Positions 22,201 to 30,705 of a DNA stretch of 63,004 nucleotides are shown one piece after another; the first letter of the stretch is position 1, and every line of letters starts with the position of its first letter. Position numbers and translations under genes: made by a program. The notes under the pieces were generated by a model, which had not been told where the DNA came from, searched no databases, and saw nothing but the letters and a program-made list of their open reading frames with translations. Origin of the DNA: an uncultured Clostridium sp. (lineage in GTDB: Bacteria > Bacillota > Clostridia > TANB77 > CAG-508); the NCBI GenBank assembly GCA_947646915.1, contig CANSII010000007.1, forward strand, positions 1 through 63,004, read 5' to 3'.

Positions 22201-22750
22201 ATACTTGCTCTTTTATTCCATTGTTTTGTATTTCGATATAATAGTCTTCTCCAAATATTTTTTTATGCCAAATAGCTACTTCTTCTGCTTTTTCTGTATT
22301 TCCATTTAGCAATGCTTGATTCACTTCTCCTGCTAAACATGCACTTAAGCAGATTAACCCTTCACTATATTTTTCTAGGATTTCATGGTCTATTCGTGGC
22401 TTATAATAATATCCTTCAACAAATCCTAATGATACTAGTTTGCTTAGGTTTTTGTATCCTTGATTGTTTTTTGCTAGTAATATTAGATGATAATAGTGAT
22501 TGTCTTTTCCTGCTTCTTTGTCAAATCTTGTTCGTGTTGCTACATATACTTCACATCCTATTATTGGTTTTATTCCTTCTTTTTTGCATGCTTTATAAAA
22601 GTCTATTACTCCATACATTACTCCATGGTCTGTTATTGCTATTGAGTTCATTCCTAATTCTTTTGCTCTTACTGGTATGTCTTTTATTCTGTTTGCTCCA
22701 TCTAATAAACTGTATTCACTGTGTATGTGTAAGTGTACAAAATTTGACAT
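19204..22750 (-). CDS. dnaE: DNA polymerase III alpha subunit DnaE, needing four +1 frameshifts
   Basis: Replicative polymerase subunit. The frames joined across four CGGA sites give 1180 aa; 3547 nt minus four is an exact multiple of three. The PHP domain (HLHIHSEYSLLDG at the N-terminus) spans about 1-270. The palm carries MPDFDVDF at about 396-403, followed by HACGVVIT, GIFQFESQG and the fingers. Helix-hairpin-helix and OB-fold regions follow (IIDTIQ, GQVSMFD, IAEVIAFENAV). Every frame junction falls at a conserved glycine and no sequence is lost. Without shifting, the product stops soon after residue 361, before the active site. An in-frame 21-nt repeat array lies at residues 992-1019. 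The start is ATG after AAGGAG. Confidence 0.93.
19690..19773 (-). repeat. In-frame 21-nt tandem repeat inside dnaE (4 units)
   Basis: Four consecutive 21-nt units encode QMSEVGG, QISETRG, EISEVGS and QVTDVER (residues 992-1019), between the helix-hairpin-helix region and the OB fold. The DNA (CAGAAGTTGGAGGTCAGAT) resembles the family 4 intergenic repeats. DnaE homologues usually have a short linker here, so it is probably an insertion tolerated as a flexible linker. Confidence 0.8.
19996..19999 (-). other. +1 frameshift site CGGA, dnaE site 4
   Basis: Zero frame: TTT AGT CGG ACA AGT ATC AAT GTT TGA, which stops. Skipping the C gives AGT GGA CAA GTA TCA ATG TTT, encoding Ser-Gly-Gln-Val-Ser-Met-Phe at residues 916-922, the conserved GQxSxFD stretch. 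Confidence 0.85.
20957..20960 (-). other. +1 frameshift site CGGA, dnaE site 3
   Basis: Zero frame: ACT ATT CGG AAT ATT TCA ATT TGA, which stops. Skipping the C gives ATT GGA ATA TTT CAA TTT GAA, encoding Ile-Gly-Ile-Phe-Gln-Phe-Glu from residue 596, the highly conserved GIFQFES motif. Confidence 0.87.
21216..21219 (-). other. +1 frameshift site CGGA, dnaE site 2
   Basis: Zero frame: CAT GCT TGT CGG AGT AGT TAT. Skipping the C gives TGT GGA GTA GTT ATA, encoding Cys-Gly-Val-Val-Ile from residue 510, completing the conserved HAxGVVI motif. The zero frame stays open for 43 codons of unrelated sequence and then stops. Confidence 0.87.
21664..21667 (-). other. +1 frameshift site CGGA, dnaE site 1
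   Basis: Zero frame: GGA TCA CGG AGC AGG ATC. Skipping the C gives GGA TCA GGA GCA GGA TCA, encoding Gly-Ser-Gly-Ala-Gly-Ser from residue 360, the invariant GRGSGAGS motif of C-family polymerases. The zero frame stops about 18 codons on. Confidence 0.88.
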
Positions 22751-22905
22751 TTTAATTCTCCTTTTTTATAAAATAGGAAAGACTATGAAACTTCTTTAGT
22801 TTCACAGCATAAAGTAAAAATAAATATACGAGCCATAATACTATGAATTTTCAAAAGAAATCTTAAAAATCTTCCTATTCTATTAATATTTTAATATCCA
22901 TTATA

Positions 22906-23994
22906 TTATTTTTCAGTTGCATATTTATCTATTATATAATTAAATTCCTCTTTTTCATAGTCTTCCCAAAACTCTTCTCTATTTTTTGTTATTGGAGTAG
23001 GTTGATTTAACGTATATGTATGTTTAATACAATCTTCTATAGAACAATTAATAGTTTTTAAATCCTTTTTTATATTTCCAAAAAGCTCTTTGCCTTTTTC
23101 ATTATTAATAATAACTAATGAAACACCATTTTTATCTACAAATTCAGGGTTAATTTCTTGTATACCCCAAAAATCTGCAATAGTTATATCTGCTGGTCTA
23201 TGTACATTTGCATAATTACATTTGTAACATGAAGGTCTTAATATATGGTGACCATAAAATAAATTCCTAAAATAAGAAGTAGACATTTCTGTATTGTCAC
23301 TAAAAATAAATGTTTCATAATGTGTCGCCCAGCCAAATTTCTTATCTCTAAAAATAAATTTCTTTATTTCTTTTTTTGTAGTTTTTTCTATATATTTTAA
23401 AAACTTTTTAAATATTAATTCACTTGGTACTCCATGACATACTATATCACAAGTATATAAATTTCTTTTATATTTATCTTTTATACATGTATTTAGAGCA
23501 TCAACTTGACAAGGAGTTCCACTAAAAAGAACTTTTTTATTCTCAATTAAATCTTTCTCTACTTTTTTAATGACATTATTCATATCACTTTGGATATATT
23601 TTGAACCTTTAAACTGGTCTCTTTCTTCTTTATTTGTAGCTCTATTATGAAAAACTGTAAAATCTTCTTTTAATTCTGCACCATAAATTACACCATTTTG
23701 TTGTAAAATATAATCTGATAGTGCAATAAATGCTCCACCAGATCTACTTGTAAATTGTTCTTTTGTATCTTTATGTTTTGCGCCATATGCTTGTAAAATT
23801 GAGTTTTTCTTACTTTTTTTTACATTTGGACATATTTTATAACATGCTCCACAATTAATACATTTTTGTTTGTCTATAACTGGATATCTAAATCCTTCTT
23901 CATCATAAATCATCCTAATAGCATTTTTAGGACAAATATTCATACAAGCTGTGCAACCACTACATTCACTTTTATTGTTACTTTCTAAATACAT
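22906..23994 (-). CDS. Coenzyme F420 hydrogenase/dehydrogenase beta-subunit family ferredoxin protein
   Basis: Two 4Fe-4S ferredoxin motifs lie at the N-terminus (CSGCTACMNICP and CINCGACYKICP), followed by FrhB-type N- and C-terminal domains with SGTPCQVDAL and further cysteines (SCYKCNYANVHR). Such proteins occur in many polysaccharide clusters next to pyruvyl transferases, where a redox step is assumed but not proven. It is immediately downstream of the pyruvyl transferase gene (10-base gap) and is the last gene of the surface-polysaccharide group. Length 362 aa. Confidence 0.85.
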   Translation of the reverse strand: MYLESNNKSECSGCTACMNICPKNAIRMIYDEEGFRYPVIDKQKCINCGACYKICPNVKKSKKNSILQAYGAKHKDTKEQFTSRSGGAFIALSDYILQQNGVIYGAELKEDFTVFHNRATNKEERDQFKGSKYIQSDMNNVIKKVEKDLIENKKVLFSGTPCQVDALNTCIKDKYKRNLYTCDIVCHGVPSELIFKKFLKYIEKTTKKEIKKFIFRDKKFGWATHYETFIFSDNTEMSTSYFRNLFYGHHILRPSCYKCNYANVHRPADITIADFWGIQEINPEFVDKNGVSLVIINNEKGKELFGNIKKDLKTINCSIEDCIKHTYTLNQPTPITKNREEFWEDYEKEEFNYIIDKYATEK

Positions 23995-24004
23995 TGTTTT
24001 TCTC

Positions 24005-25018
24005 CTATTTTAATGAGTTTTTTAAAAAATTTATTGATTTTTCCTTTTCTTTATTTAATTTCTTAAATGCTTCCTTATAATCTTGTACTTTAATATCTTC
24101 TAAATCTTCAATTTTATCAACTAATCTATCTTCCATATTAATAATTTTTAGTATATTTTCTACTCTTGCATTCATATTTTTCCTAGTAATTACATAAAAT
24201 TCTTTTTGAAATATTATGGAAAATATTGTTCCATGAAAAGAATTAGTTATAATAGCTTTAGCATTTTTTATTAGAGTTAAAAATTCATTTGGTCCTGCAT
24301 CTGATACTTGCTCACAATAATATTTTTCAATTTTCTTATCATTTAGTTCTATTACTTTTACATTTTTTTCTTTTGATAACTTACTAGCTATTTGGTTTAA
24401 TCTTTCATCAGGCATTAGTGCATATACAAGTATATAATCACCATAATTATTCTCTAGAATTAAATTTTCATAATCTTCTTTCCCTAATAATAAAGTTGGA
24501 TCTAATACTCTTTCTACTTTTTTATTCGTAAATCTTTCTGCATAGTTTTTTAAAGATTCTTCTCTAACTGATATATTATCTAATTTATTAATACTATTTT
24601 TAAAATCTTCTTCTTGTTCTTTTGGTAACTCTTTTACTCCCATACTTACTGCATATGATATTTTTTTACCATTTGTGTTAAAATCTAAAAAAAATCCTTT
24701 ATTAAATCCCATTGTAATATTTGTATTCCATATTTGATCACTACCACAAATCCAAAAATCTATATCTAGTTGTTCTAGTTGTTCTTCACTTACATAAGTT
24801 TTTGTGTCATAATCAATTAATTCATTAATAAATTTATTAAATTTTTCCCATCTTTTTTCATTATTTTCTTTAGGATATCCATCAGGTATATTTTCATGAT
24901 GATAATTTATTATTTTTGTATCATACCCTATATTTTGTATATACTTTTTTAAAGCATATGCTTGCAATACAGCACCATAATTATGTGCATCGTGAAATGT
25001 TAATATTCCAACTTTCAT
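24005..25018 (-). CDS. Polysaccharide pyruvyl transferase family protein
   Basis: Expected to add a pyruvyl ketal to a surface glycan. Typical signatures are ILTFHDAHNYGAVLQAYAL at the N-terminus, WICGSDQIWN near residue 105, ISYAVSMG, and the C-terminal ITNSFHGTIFSIIF (histidine of the GT-B-like site). I chose the ATG at 25018, seven codons into the open frame, because AGGTAGATGGA precedes it. It sits between a glycosyltransferase and the ferredoxin protein. Confidence 0.87.
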   Translation of the reverse strand: MKVGILTFHDAHNYGAVLQAYALKKYIQNIGYDTKIINYHHENIPDGYPKENNEKRWEKFNKFINELIDYDTKTYVSEEQLEQLDIDFWICGSDQIWNTNITMGFNKGFFLDFNTNGKKISYAVSMGVKELPKEQEEDFKNSINKLDNISVREESLKNYAERFTNKKVERVLDPTLLLGKEDYENLILENNYGDYILVYALMPDERLNQIASKLSKEKNVKVIELNDKKIEKYYCEQVSDAGPNEFLTLIKNAKAIITNSFHGTIFSIIFQKEFYVITRKNMNARVENILKIINMEDRLVDKIEDLEDIKVQDYKEAFKKLNKEKEKSINFLKNSLK

Positions 25019-25090
25019 TCCATCTACCTTGTACAATATAATAAATTTTTAAAATTAATATATAATACTCTTACCTTTCTTCATTTTCTA

Positions 25091-26044
25091 TTACATCTGT
25101 TTGTTTATTATTTGCTTTAATTTTACTTTTTGATTTTGATCTAACAAGTCATCAATTTTTCTTTCATCTTCCTTAATATCCCTTTTTACTTTTTCATATA
25201 GATTATCAACTTTATCTTTTAATTTTTTGCTAACTACATTTAATTTATTTATATCATTATAGGCTGTTATTAATGTTCTTGCTAAAAAATAAATATTGCA
25301 TTTATTTAATTGTTTGTATTTTGATTCAATATAATCATATCTTTCATTTATTATATCTACATAATCTATTATTGTCTGTTCTTCTACATTATTTACAATA
25401 CTATCTTTTCTATTTAAATAATAATATTCTGGTTTACCAGTTACAACTATTTTTTCACATTTTTCTAATATATAAAAAGTTGTTCCAATATCTTCATACT
25501 TCCTGCCTACTGGAAATTTAATATCATTAAATAAACTCCTTTTATATAGTTTATTCCATGCATAACTTTGTATTTTTTTATCTAAAAGAACTTCCTTTAA
25601 TATTTCAGTTTTATTATATTCTTCAACTCCATTATCTATATTTTTCATTGTTTTTATATCTTCATTTTCTATTACATTATAAAGATTACAAATACAAATG
25701 TCTGCATTTCTTTCTTTTATAAGTTTATACATATCCTCATACATCGTTTTATCAATATAATCATCACTATCAACAAATCCTATATATTGTCCATTTGCTT
25801 TATTAATTCCAACATTTCTAGCATCAGAAAGTCCTGTATTTGCCTTATGTATAACTTCTATTCTATTATCTTTCAAAGCATATTCATCACATATTTTTCC
25901 ACAGTTATCTGGTGACCCATCATCTACCAATATAATTTGTAAATTTTTATATGTTTGGTCTATAATACTATTTATACATTTGTGTATATATTTTTCCACT
26001 TTATAAACTGGAACAATTATAGAAATTAATTCCTCTTCTTTCAT
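25091..26044 (-). CDS. Family 2 glycosyltransferase
   Basis: The GT-A fold is evident: ISIIVPVYKVEKYIHKCI at the start, LVDDGSPDNCG (about 35-46), ARNVGINKANGQYIGFVDSDD with the DxD metal site (about 80-100), and a variable C-terminal half ending in a Lys-rich helix. The ATG overlaps the preceding phosphatase stop (ATGA), indicating coupled translation. It probably transfers a sugar in capsule or exopolysaccharide synthesis; donor and acceptor are unknown. Confidence 0.88.
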   Translation of the reverse strand: MKEEELISIIVPVYKVEKYIHKCINSIIDQTYKNLQIILVDDGSPDNCGKICDEYALKDNRIEVIHKANTGLSDARNVGINKANGQYIGFVDSDDYIDKTMYEDMYKLIKERNADICICNLYNVIENEDIKTMKNIDNGVEEYNKTEILKEVLLDKKIQSYAWNKLYKRSLFNDIKFPVGRKYEDIGTTFYILEKCEKIVVTGKPEYYYLNRKDSIVNNVEEQTIIDYVDIINERYDYIESKYKQLNKCNIYFLARTLITAYNDINKLNVVSKKLKDKVDNLYEKVKRDIKEDERKIDDLLDQNQKVKLKQIINKQM

Positions 26045-26679
26045 CTTATCTCCTTAAAATTTTCCTCATTTAAATATTGTACATTTGCTAATTGTTTTAT
26101 AAAAAACTTATTATTTTCAAACTCTAGCTCATTTATTGCTACATTATGCTGACAAAATTTTTCTCTTTCATAATTAAATGGTACATTAACTATTTTTCTT
26201 AAAAAAGCTTCTATTGCCACTCCATGTGAACATATTAATATTGTTTTTCCTATATTTTTTTTAGCAATATTTAAAATACATTTATACATTCTCTGCGCTA
26301 CCTCTTTTGTATTCTCTTGATTTTCAATTCCATAAATTTCATTTGTTGCAATGTGATTTTTTTTTATCTTAGGCTGAATTTTATTAACATCTTCCCATTT
26401 CCAATCATCATAAATACCAAAATACATTTCACATAAATCTTCTTCTTCTTGGACTTCTAATTTATTTAACTTAGCTAAAGGTAATATGGTTTTTACTGTT
26501 CTTTGTGATGTGCTTGAATAAATGCTATCAAATTTAATATTTCTTAGCTTTTCTGTTAGTTTATTTACTAAATTCATTCCATTATCTGTTAACTCATAAT
26601 CTTCTCTACCTGTTAACCTTTTTTCTATGTTTCCTATCGTTTCTGTATGTCTAACTATATATAATTTTGTCTTATTCAT
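26041..26679 (-). CDS. Histidine phosphatase family protein (phosphoglycerate mutase-like)
   Basis: The catalytic RHTET motif is at residues 9-13 (LYIVRHTETIGN), the second histidine is in CSHGVAIEAF, and a GREDYELTDNG segment lies between. Length is about 212 aa. It is placed between two glycosyltransferases with overlapping ends, so it may act on a sugar phosphate or nucleotide sugar rather than in glycolysis. That is inferred from context only. Confidence 0.82.
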   Translation of the reverse strand: MNKTKLYIVRHTETIGNIEKRLTGREDYELTDNGMNLVNKLTEKLRNIKFDSIYSSTSQRTVKTILPLAKLNKLEVQEEEDLCEMYFGIYDDWKWEDVNKIQPKIKKNHIATNEIYGIENQENTKEVAQRMYKCILNIAKKNIGKTILICSHGVAIEAFLRKIVNVPFNYEREKFCQHNVAINELEFENNKFFIKQLANVQYLNEENFKEIR

Positions 26680-27535
26680 CAAAAAAGCTCCTAAATTTAT
26701 AATCTCTTTTTGGCATTTGTTTTATTTTTGTATCATTTTCAAGAGCTTCTAATATATTAGCTATTCTTTTTATAACACTTTCTGTTTCATTTCTTATAAA
26801 ACTTAGCAAATATGGTTTATATTTATCAGGTGTTATAGCATATAAATCCATTACTTCTGACAACATTCTATACCAATCAGAACATTTTTTTACTGTTGGT
26901 TTAGCTGTAATGCTTCCTTCTCTATTTCTATAATATTTAAATATTTTAATATTAGCATTTTTTGTTTTCTCTGATAAAATTGTAGATTTTAAACTAAAAA
27001 TTACATCTTCATAATAAATTCCTTCTACAAATTTCATATTATTTTTAATTAAAAATTCTTTTCTCCAACATCTACTTGATGCTGAAAAAGTTACATCACA
27101 TATTAAACGTGCTTCTTTACTTGAATTTTCATCATTTGATATTCTCTCTTTATTACTTTGTTCAGCATCTTCATATCCTAAATATATAATATCAGATTTA
27201 TCATTTCCTATTACATTATCTATTTTTTGTAATGTTTTATCATCGTATAATGTATCATCACCATCTAAAAATATAATATATTCTCCCTTTGCATTATCAA
27301 TTGCAACATTTCTAGGAGTTCCAACTGAGCCTGAATTCTTTTCTGTCTTTAATATCTTTAACTTATCACTTTCATATTTTTTTATTTCATCCATACTATT
27401 ATCTGTAGAACAATCATCTACAACTATTATTTCATAATTATCAAAATTTTGATTTAGTACACTATCTATTGCACGTCCAATATATTTTTCAATATTATAA
27501 CAACTTATTGCTATAGTAAATCTTGGTTCATTCAC
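26672..27535 (-). CDS. Family 2 glycosyltransferase
   Basis: The N-terminus reads FTIAISCYNIEKYIGRAIDS, then IVVDDCSTDNS and FLDGDDT with the metal-binding aspartates (about residue 95). A RNREGSITA stretch is common in GT2 enzymes of capsule loci. Translation starts at GTG after GGAGG. It is the first gene of the polysaccharide operon and shares its end with the phosphatase gene. Confidence 0.87.
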   Translation of the reverse strand: MNEPRFTIAISCYNIEKYIGRAIDSVLNQNFDNYEIIVVDDCSTDNSMDEIKKYESDKLKILKTEKNSGSVGTPRNVAIDNAKGEYIIFLDGDDTLYDDKTLQKIDNVIGNDKSDIIYLGYEDAEQSNKERISNDENSSKEARLICDVTFSASSRCWRKEFLIKNNMKFVEGIYYEDVIFSLKSTILSEKTKNANIKIFKYYRNREGSITAKPTVKKCSDWYRMLSEVMDLYAITPDKYKPYLLSFIRNETESVIKRIANILEALENDTKIKQMPKRDYKFRSFFDE

Positions 27536-27854
27536 TTTAATTCCTCCAATTTTATAATATATACTTATTATACTTAAATACTATTTATCTAATAATAAAT
27601 ATATATACCATATAATTTTATTATTTTATATATTTTATCATATTTTTTTAACTATTGCTAGTCATTTTAAATAAAATCATCTAAATATTGTGTTATATAA
27701 TAATTATTTTTGTCTTTTATTTAATAAAATTGCTGATTTATAAATTTATAAAACTTTTAGTATAAGAAAATTTGCTCTAAAAAATCGTAACAATTTTGCT
27801 TTTTTCATTTTTTATTGATATAATAAATCAAAATAAAAAAAGGAGGAAAAAAGA
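27536..27854. promoter_or_regulatory. Divergent intergenic region with a strong deoD promoter
   Basis: Very AT-rich. A sigma-A-type promoter for deoD is visible: TTGCTT at 27796-27801, a 17-base spacer and TATAAT at 27819-27824, then AGGAGG before the ATG. A promoter for the minus-strand polysaccharide operon must also lie here, but I cannot choose among many AT-rich candidates. No purine riboswitch was recognised. Confidence 0.65.
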
Positions 27855-28577
27855 ATGTCTACACCACATAATGAAGCGAAAAAAGGAGAAATCGCCAAAA
27901 CAGTAATAATGCCAGGAGATCCATTAAGAGCCAAATATATTGTCGAAAACTTTTTTGAAGAATATAAATTAGTAAATCAAGTACGAGGAATGTATGCATA
28001 CACTGGGAAATATAAAGGAAAAGAAATCTCAGTAATGGCATCTGGAATGGGAATGCCAAGTATGGGAATATACAGTTATGAACTATACAAATTTTATGAA
28101 GTTGAAAACATTATACGAATAGGATCATGTGGAGCATATTTACCTGAACTAAAATTATTTGATATAATTTTAAGTACAAACGCTTATTCAGAGGGAAACT
28201 TTGCATTATCACTAAATAATGACAACTGTCATATTGTACCATCTAGTGAATATATAAATAACATTATTGAAAATACAGCAAAAGAAAATAAAATAAACTT
28301 AACAAAAGGCAATACAATTTGTTCAGATTGTTTTGATGTATATATGACAGATGTGAATAAATTTTTAAGTAGAGTACCTAAAGGAGTTAATCCTGTTTCT
28401 GCAGAAATGGAAGCTTTTGCTTTATTTTATGTTGCAAAATTATTAAACAAAAATGCTTCTTGTTTGATGAGTGTTGTTGATTCTAAATTTATTACAGAAG
28501 TTGCAACTACTGAACAAAGACAAACAGGTCTAAATAACATGATAAAATTAGCACTTGACTCAGCAATTACTATTTAA
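27855..28577 (+). CDS. deoD: Purine nucleoside phosphorylase, DeoD type
   Basis: Phosphorolysis of purine nucleosides in salvage. The N-terminus STPHNEAKKGEIAKTVIMPG carries the conserved histidine, followed by GDPLRAKYI (phosphate binding), MGMPSMGIYSYEL, RIGSCGAY and the ribose-binding VSAEMEAFALF (about 180-190). Length 240 aa is normal. It stands alone on the plus strand with its own promoter and a following terminator. Codon endings drift from A to T along the gene. Confidence 0.95.
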   Translation: MSTPHNEAKKGEIAKTVIMPGDPLRAKYIVENFFEEYKLVNQVRGMYAYTGKYKGKEISVMASGMGMPSMGIYSYELYKFYEVENIIRIGSCGAYLPELKLFDIILSTNAYSEGNFALSLNNDNCHIVPSSEYINNIIENTAKENKINLTKGNTICSDCFDVYMTDVNKFLSRVPKGVNPVSAEMEAFALFYVAKLLNKNASCLMSVVDSKFITEVATTEQRQTGLNNMIKLALDSAITI

Positions 28578-28579
28578 AA

Positions 28580-28628
28580 AATCTCCAGCTTTGCATAAGT
28601 TATCTATAACAAGCAAAGCTGGAGATTT
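28580..28628. terminator. Bidirectional terminator
   Basis: AATCTCCAGCTTTGC pairs with GCAAAGCTGGAGATT around an AT-rich loop, between the convergent deoD and pilin-like genes. Confidence 0.8.
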
Positions 28629-28630
28629 TA

Positions 28631-29332
28631 TTATTCTAACCACATTTTATAAATTGTTACTGGTCCATAAAAATCAATATCATATCCTATATAATATTCT
28701 CCTTGATAATCTGATATTTCTAATGTTATTAACAAATTTTTTCCTATTGATGTTGGTCTTTTACCAACTACTACTTTCATGTCACCATTACTTAAATATC
28801 CATTTATTGAATATAATGCCAATCTATTAGCCCATGTTCCTAAATTTTCCACATCTAATTCTGCTTTCAAATAATTGTATCCCGTAGTATCTATTTTATT
28901 ATTTGTACACATTTTAGATCGTTGTAGATTATTTCCTGATCCAGGACCTAACCAAATGTTATCTTCATTCTTTTGATATACTCCATTAACTTTAGAACAA
29001 ATTATTCCTCCTGTTACCTCTTCATTTTCATCACCATTGTTATAAATATACAACTTATCTAACTTATTTATATTACTATCATTTAAGGTAGTATTAATTG
29101 CATTTTCGTAGCTTTCTAGTGCAAGATTTTCATTCTCTTGTGCATTTAATGTATTTTGTTTTGCCTGTCTAGCCCTAACAAAAAGTCCATTTTCTCCTGT
29201 TAATGTTGCTAATGTTATACCTGCTAATATTAAAAGTATAATAATTGTTATTACTAGAGCTACTAATGTTATTCCTTTATTTTTTTGTTTTATTTTATTT
29301 TCATATTCTTTTATTTTTCTAAAGTATTTCAT
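28631..29332 (-). CDS. Type IV pilin-like protein with extra C-terminal domain
   Basis: A prepilin cleavage site is visible: a basic leader ending in KNKG (about residues 16-20), then ITLVALVITIIILLILAGIT as the hydrophobic assembly helix. The next part, to about residue 85, closely matches the small pilin at 47203-47424. Beyond lies about 150 residues that look beta-rich and could form a binding domain (aromatic and glycine clusters such as IWLGPGSGNN and YYIGYDIDFYGP). It may be a minor or tip pilin processed by the peptidase at 46.1 kb. It lies far from the pil operon. Confidence 0.8.
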   Translation of the reverse strand: MKYFRKIKEYENKIKQKNKGITLVALVITIIILLILAGITLATLTGENGLFVRARQAKQNTLNAQENENLALESYENAINTTLNDSNINKLDKLYIYNNGDENEEVTGGIICSKVNGVYQKNEDNIWLGPGSGNNLQRSKMCTNNKIDTTGYNYLKAELDVENLGTWANRLALYSINGYLSNGDMKVVVGKRPTSIGKNLLITLEISDYQGEYYIGYDIDFYGPVTIYKMWLE

Positions 29333-29394
29333 TAATTTTTCCTCCTATGTTTTTATTTATTCCTTTGTATATTCATTTTACTATACACATTATT

Positions 29395-29421
29395 AAAAAG
29401 CAAGATTTTTTCTTGCTTTTT
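29395..29421 (-). terminator. Intrinsic terminator of greA
   Basis: AAAAAGCAAGA and TCTTGCTTTTT form the stem just after the greA stop, with flanking A and T runs. Confidence 0.8.
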
Positions 29422-29424
29422 ATC

Positions 29425-29901
29425 TTATTTTTTTATATCTATAATCTTATATTTCATTATACCTGCTGGTGCATTTACTTCTACTGTTTCTTTTTTCTTT
29501 GCACCTAAAAGAGCTTTTCCTAATGGTGATTCATTTGAAATCTTATTTTCAGCTAAATTAACTTCTGTAGATCCTACTATTGTATATTCAATATTTTCAT
29601 TAAATTCAATATCTAATACTTTTACAGTATTTCCAACTTGTACAGTGTCTGTATCTATTTCTTTTTCATCTATTATTTTTGCATGTCTTAACTTGTTTTC
29701 TAATTCTGCAATTTTTACTTCATTTTCTGCTTGTGATGTTTTTGCTTCATCATATTCTGAATTTTCTGATAAATCTCCAAATCCTAATGCTACTTTTATT
29801 CTTTCTGCAATTTCTGCTCTCTTTTCAGTTTTTAAATAGTTTAATTCCTTTTCTAAATTATCATATCCTTCTTGTGTAAGGATTACTTCTTTTTCTTCCA
29901 T
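29425..29901 (-). CDS. greA: Transcription elongation factor GreA
   Basis: Stimulates transcript cleavage by backtracked RNA polymerase. The N-terminal coiled-coil (about 1-75) has [18 protein letters not shown] and [25 protein letters not shown] sequence with the acidic tip. The FKBP-like C-terminal domain follows, ending [18 protein letters not shown]. Length 158 aa is standard. Identification is firm. Confidence 0.97.
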   Translation of the reverse strand: MEEKEVILTQEGYDNLEKELNYLKTEKRAEIAERIKVALGFGDLSENSEYDEAKTSQAENEVKIAELENKLRHAKIIDEKEIDTDTVQVGNTVKVLDIEFNENIEYTIVGSTEVNLAENKISNESPLGKALLGAKKKETVEVNAPAGIMKYKIIDIKK

Positions 29902-29984
29902 ATATAATACCTTCTTTCTGACTTTACCTTCATTTTAAAACTTATACTATATTAAGGTAGATTTTATATTTTGTCAAGCATTTT

Positions 29985-30578
29985 TTAATCTTTTAATAAA
30001 TCTTTTCCACTTTTTAAGTAATCATATCCTGAGAATATTGTTGCAATTGTTTGAACAATCATCATTATAGTTACAATCAAATTTAATACAAAAGGTATTC
30101 CTTCTATATTTCCCCTAATACATTCTCCAAAGGCATTTGCATCTATAAATGCTAATATTATTGCAATCATTTGAGTAACTGTTTTTAATTTTCCCCATAT
30201 TGATGCAGCTATTACTTTACCACCTTTTTCAATTGCAACTAATCTATATCCTGATACAATAAATTCTCTTGCTAATACAATTATTGGTATCCATGCTGGT
30301 AATTTTGAAAATTCAACTAATATTATCATTGCTGCTAATACTAATATTTTATCAGCTAATGGATCTGCAAATTTTCCAAATGTTGTAACTTGATTTCTAC
30401 TTCTCGCAATATATCCATCTAATTTATCTGTAATAGATGCAATTATAAATATTGCATCTATTATTAAATATGTAATTGGTATTCCCCATATTTGTCCTTT
30501 TATACCTAAAAAAGGTATAATTACCATTATTGGTACAAGTATTATTCTAAATATTGTTAATTTATTTGCTAAATTCAT
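29985..30578 (-). CDS. pgsA: CDP-diacylglycerol--glycerol-3-phosphate 3-phosphatidyltransferase
   Basis: Integral membrane enzyme of phosphatidylglycerol synthesis. The CDP-alcohol phosphatidyltransferase signature is complete: TDKLDGYIARSRN, then FGKFADPLADK (residues about 50-77). Several transmembrane helices surround it. Length 197 aa fits. The neighbouring division-hydrolase genes are co-oriented, but a family 1 repeat separates them. Confidence 0.94.
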   Translation of the reverse strand: MNLANKLTIFRIILVPIMVIIPFLGIKGQIWGIPITYLIIDAIFIIASITDKLDGYIARSRNQVTTFGKFADPLADKILVLAAMIILVEFSKLPAWIPIIVLAREFIVSGYRLVAIEKGGKVIAASIWGKLKTVTQMIAIILAFIDANAFGECIRGNIEGIPFVLNLIVTIMMIVQTIATIFSGYDYLKSGKDLLKD

Positions 30579-30624
30579 ATACTGTCCTTTCTGCTAAAAT
30601 ACTAATTAAAAATATAATTTAAAA

Positions 30625-30705
30625 ATCATAATAATATTAAATTGGAAAAAGGAGTTCGACCTAAGTCATTATTAACTTTAACCAATTATAGTGTGTATCA
30701 TAGCA
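30625..30705 (+). repeat. Interspersed repeat, family 1, left half
   Basis: The B-type left end (ATAATATTAAATTGG) leads to GAGTTCGACCTAAGTC, TTAACTTTAACC and TATAGTGTGT. The copy breaks off exactly where the ctpA stop begins. Confidence 0.7.

Noticed and set aside
19204..22750. dnaE as an ordinary pseudogene
   Set aside because: All four breaks are the same one-base event at conserved glycine codons, the rest aligns without loss, and there are no substitutions to stop codons. Decay would give varied indels, as in the two real pseudogenes here.
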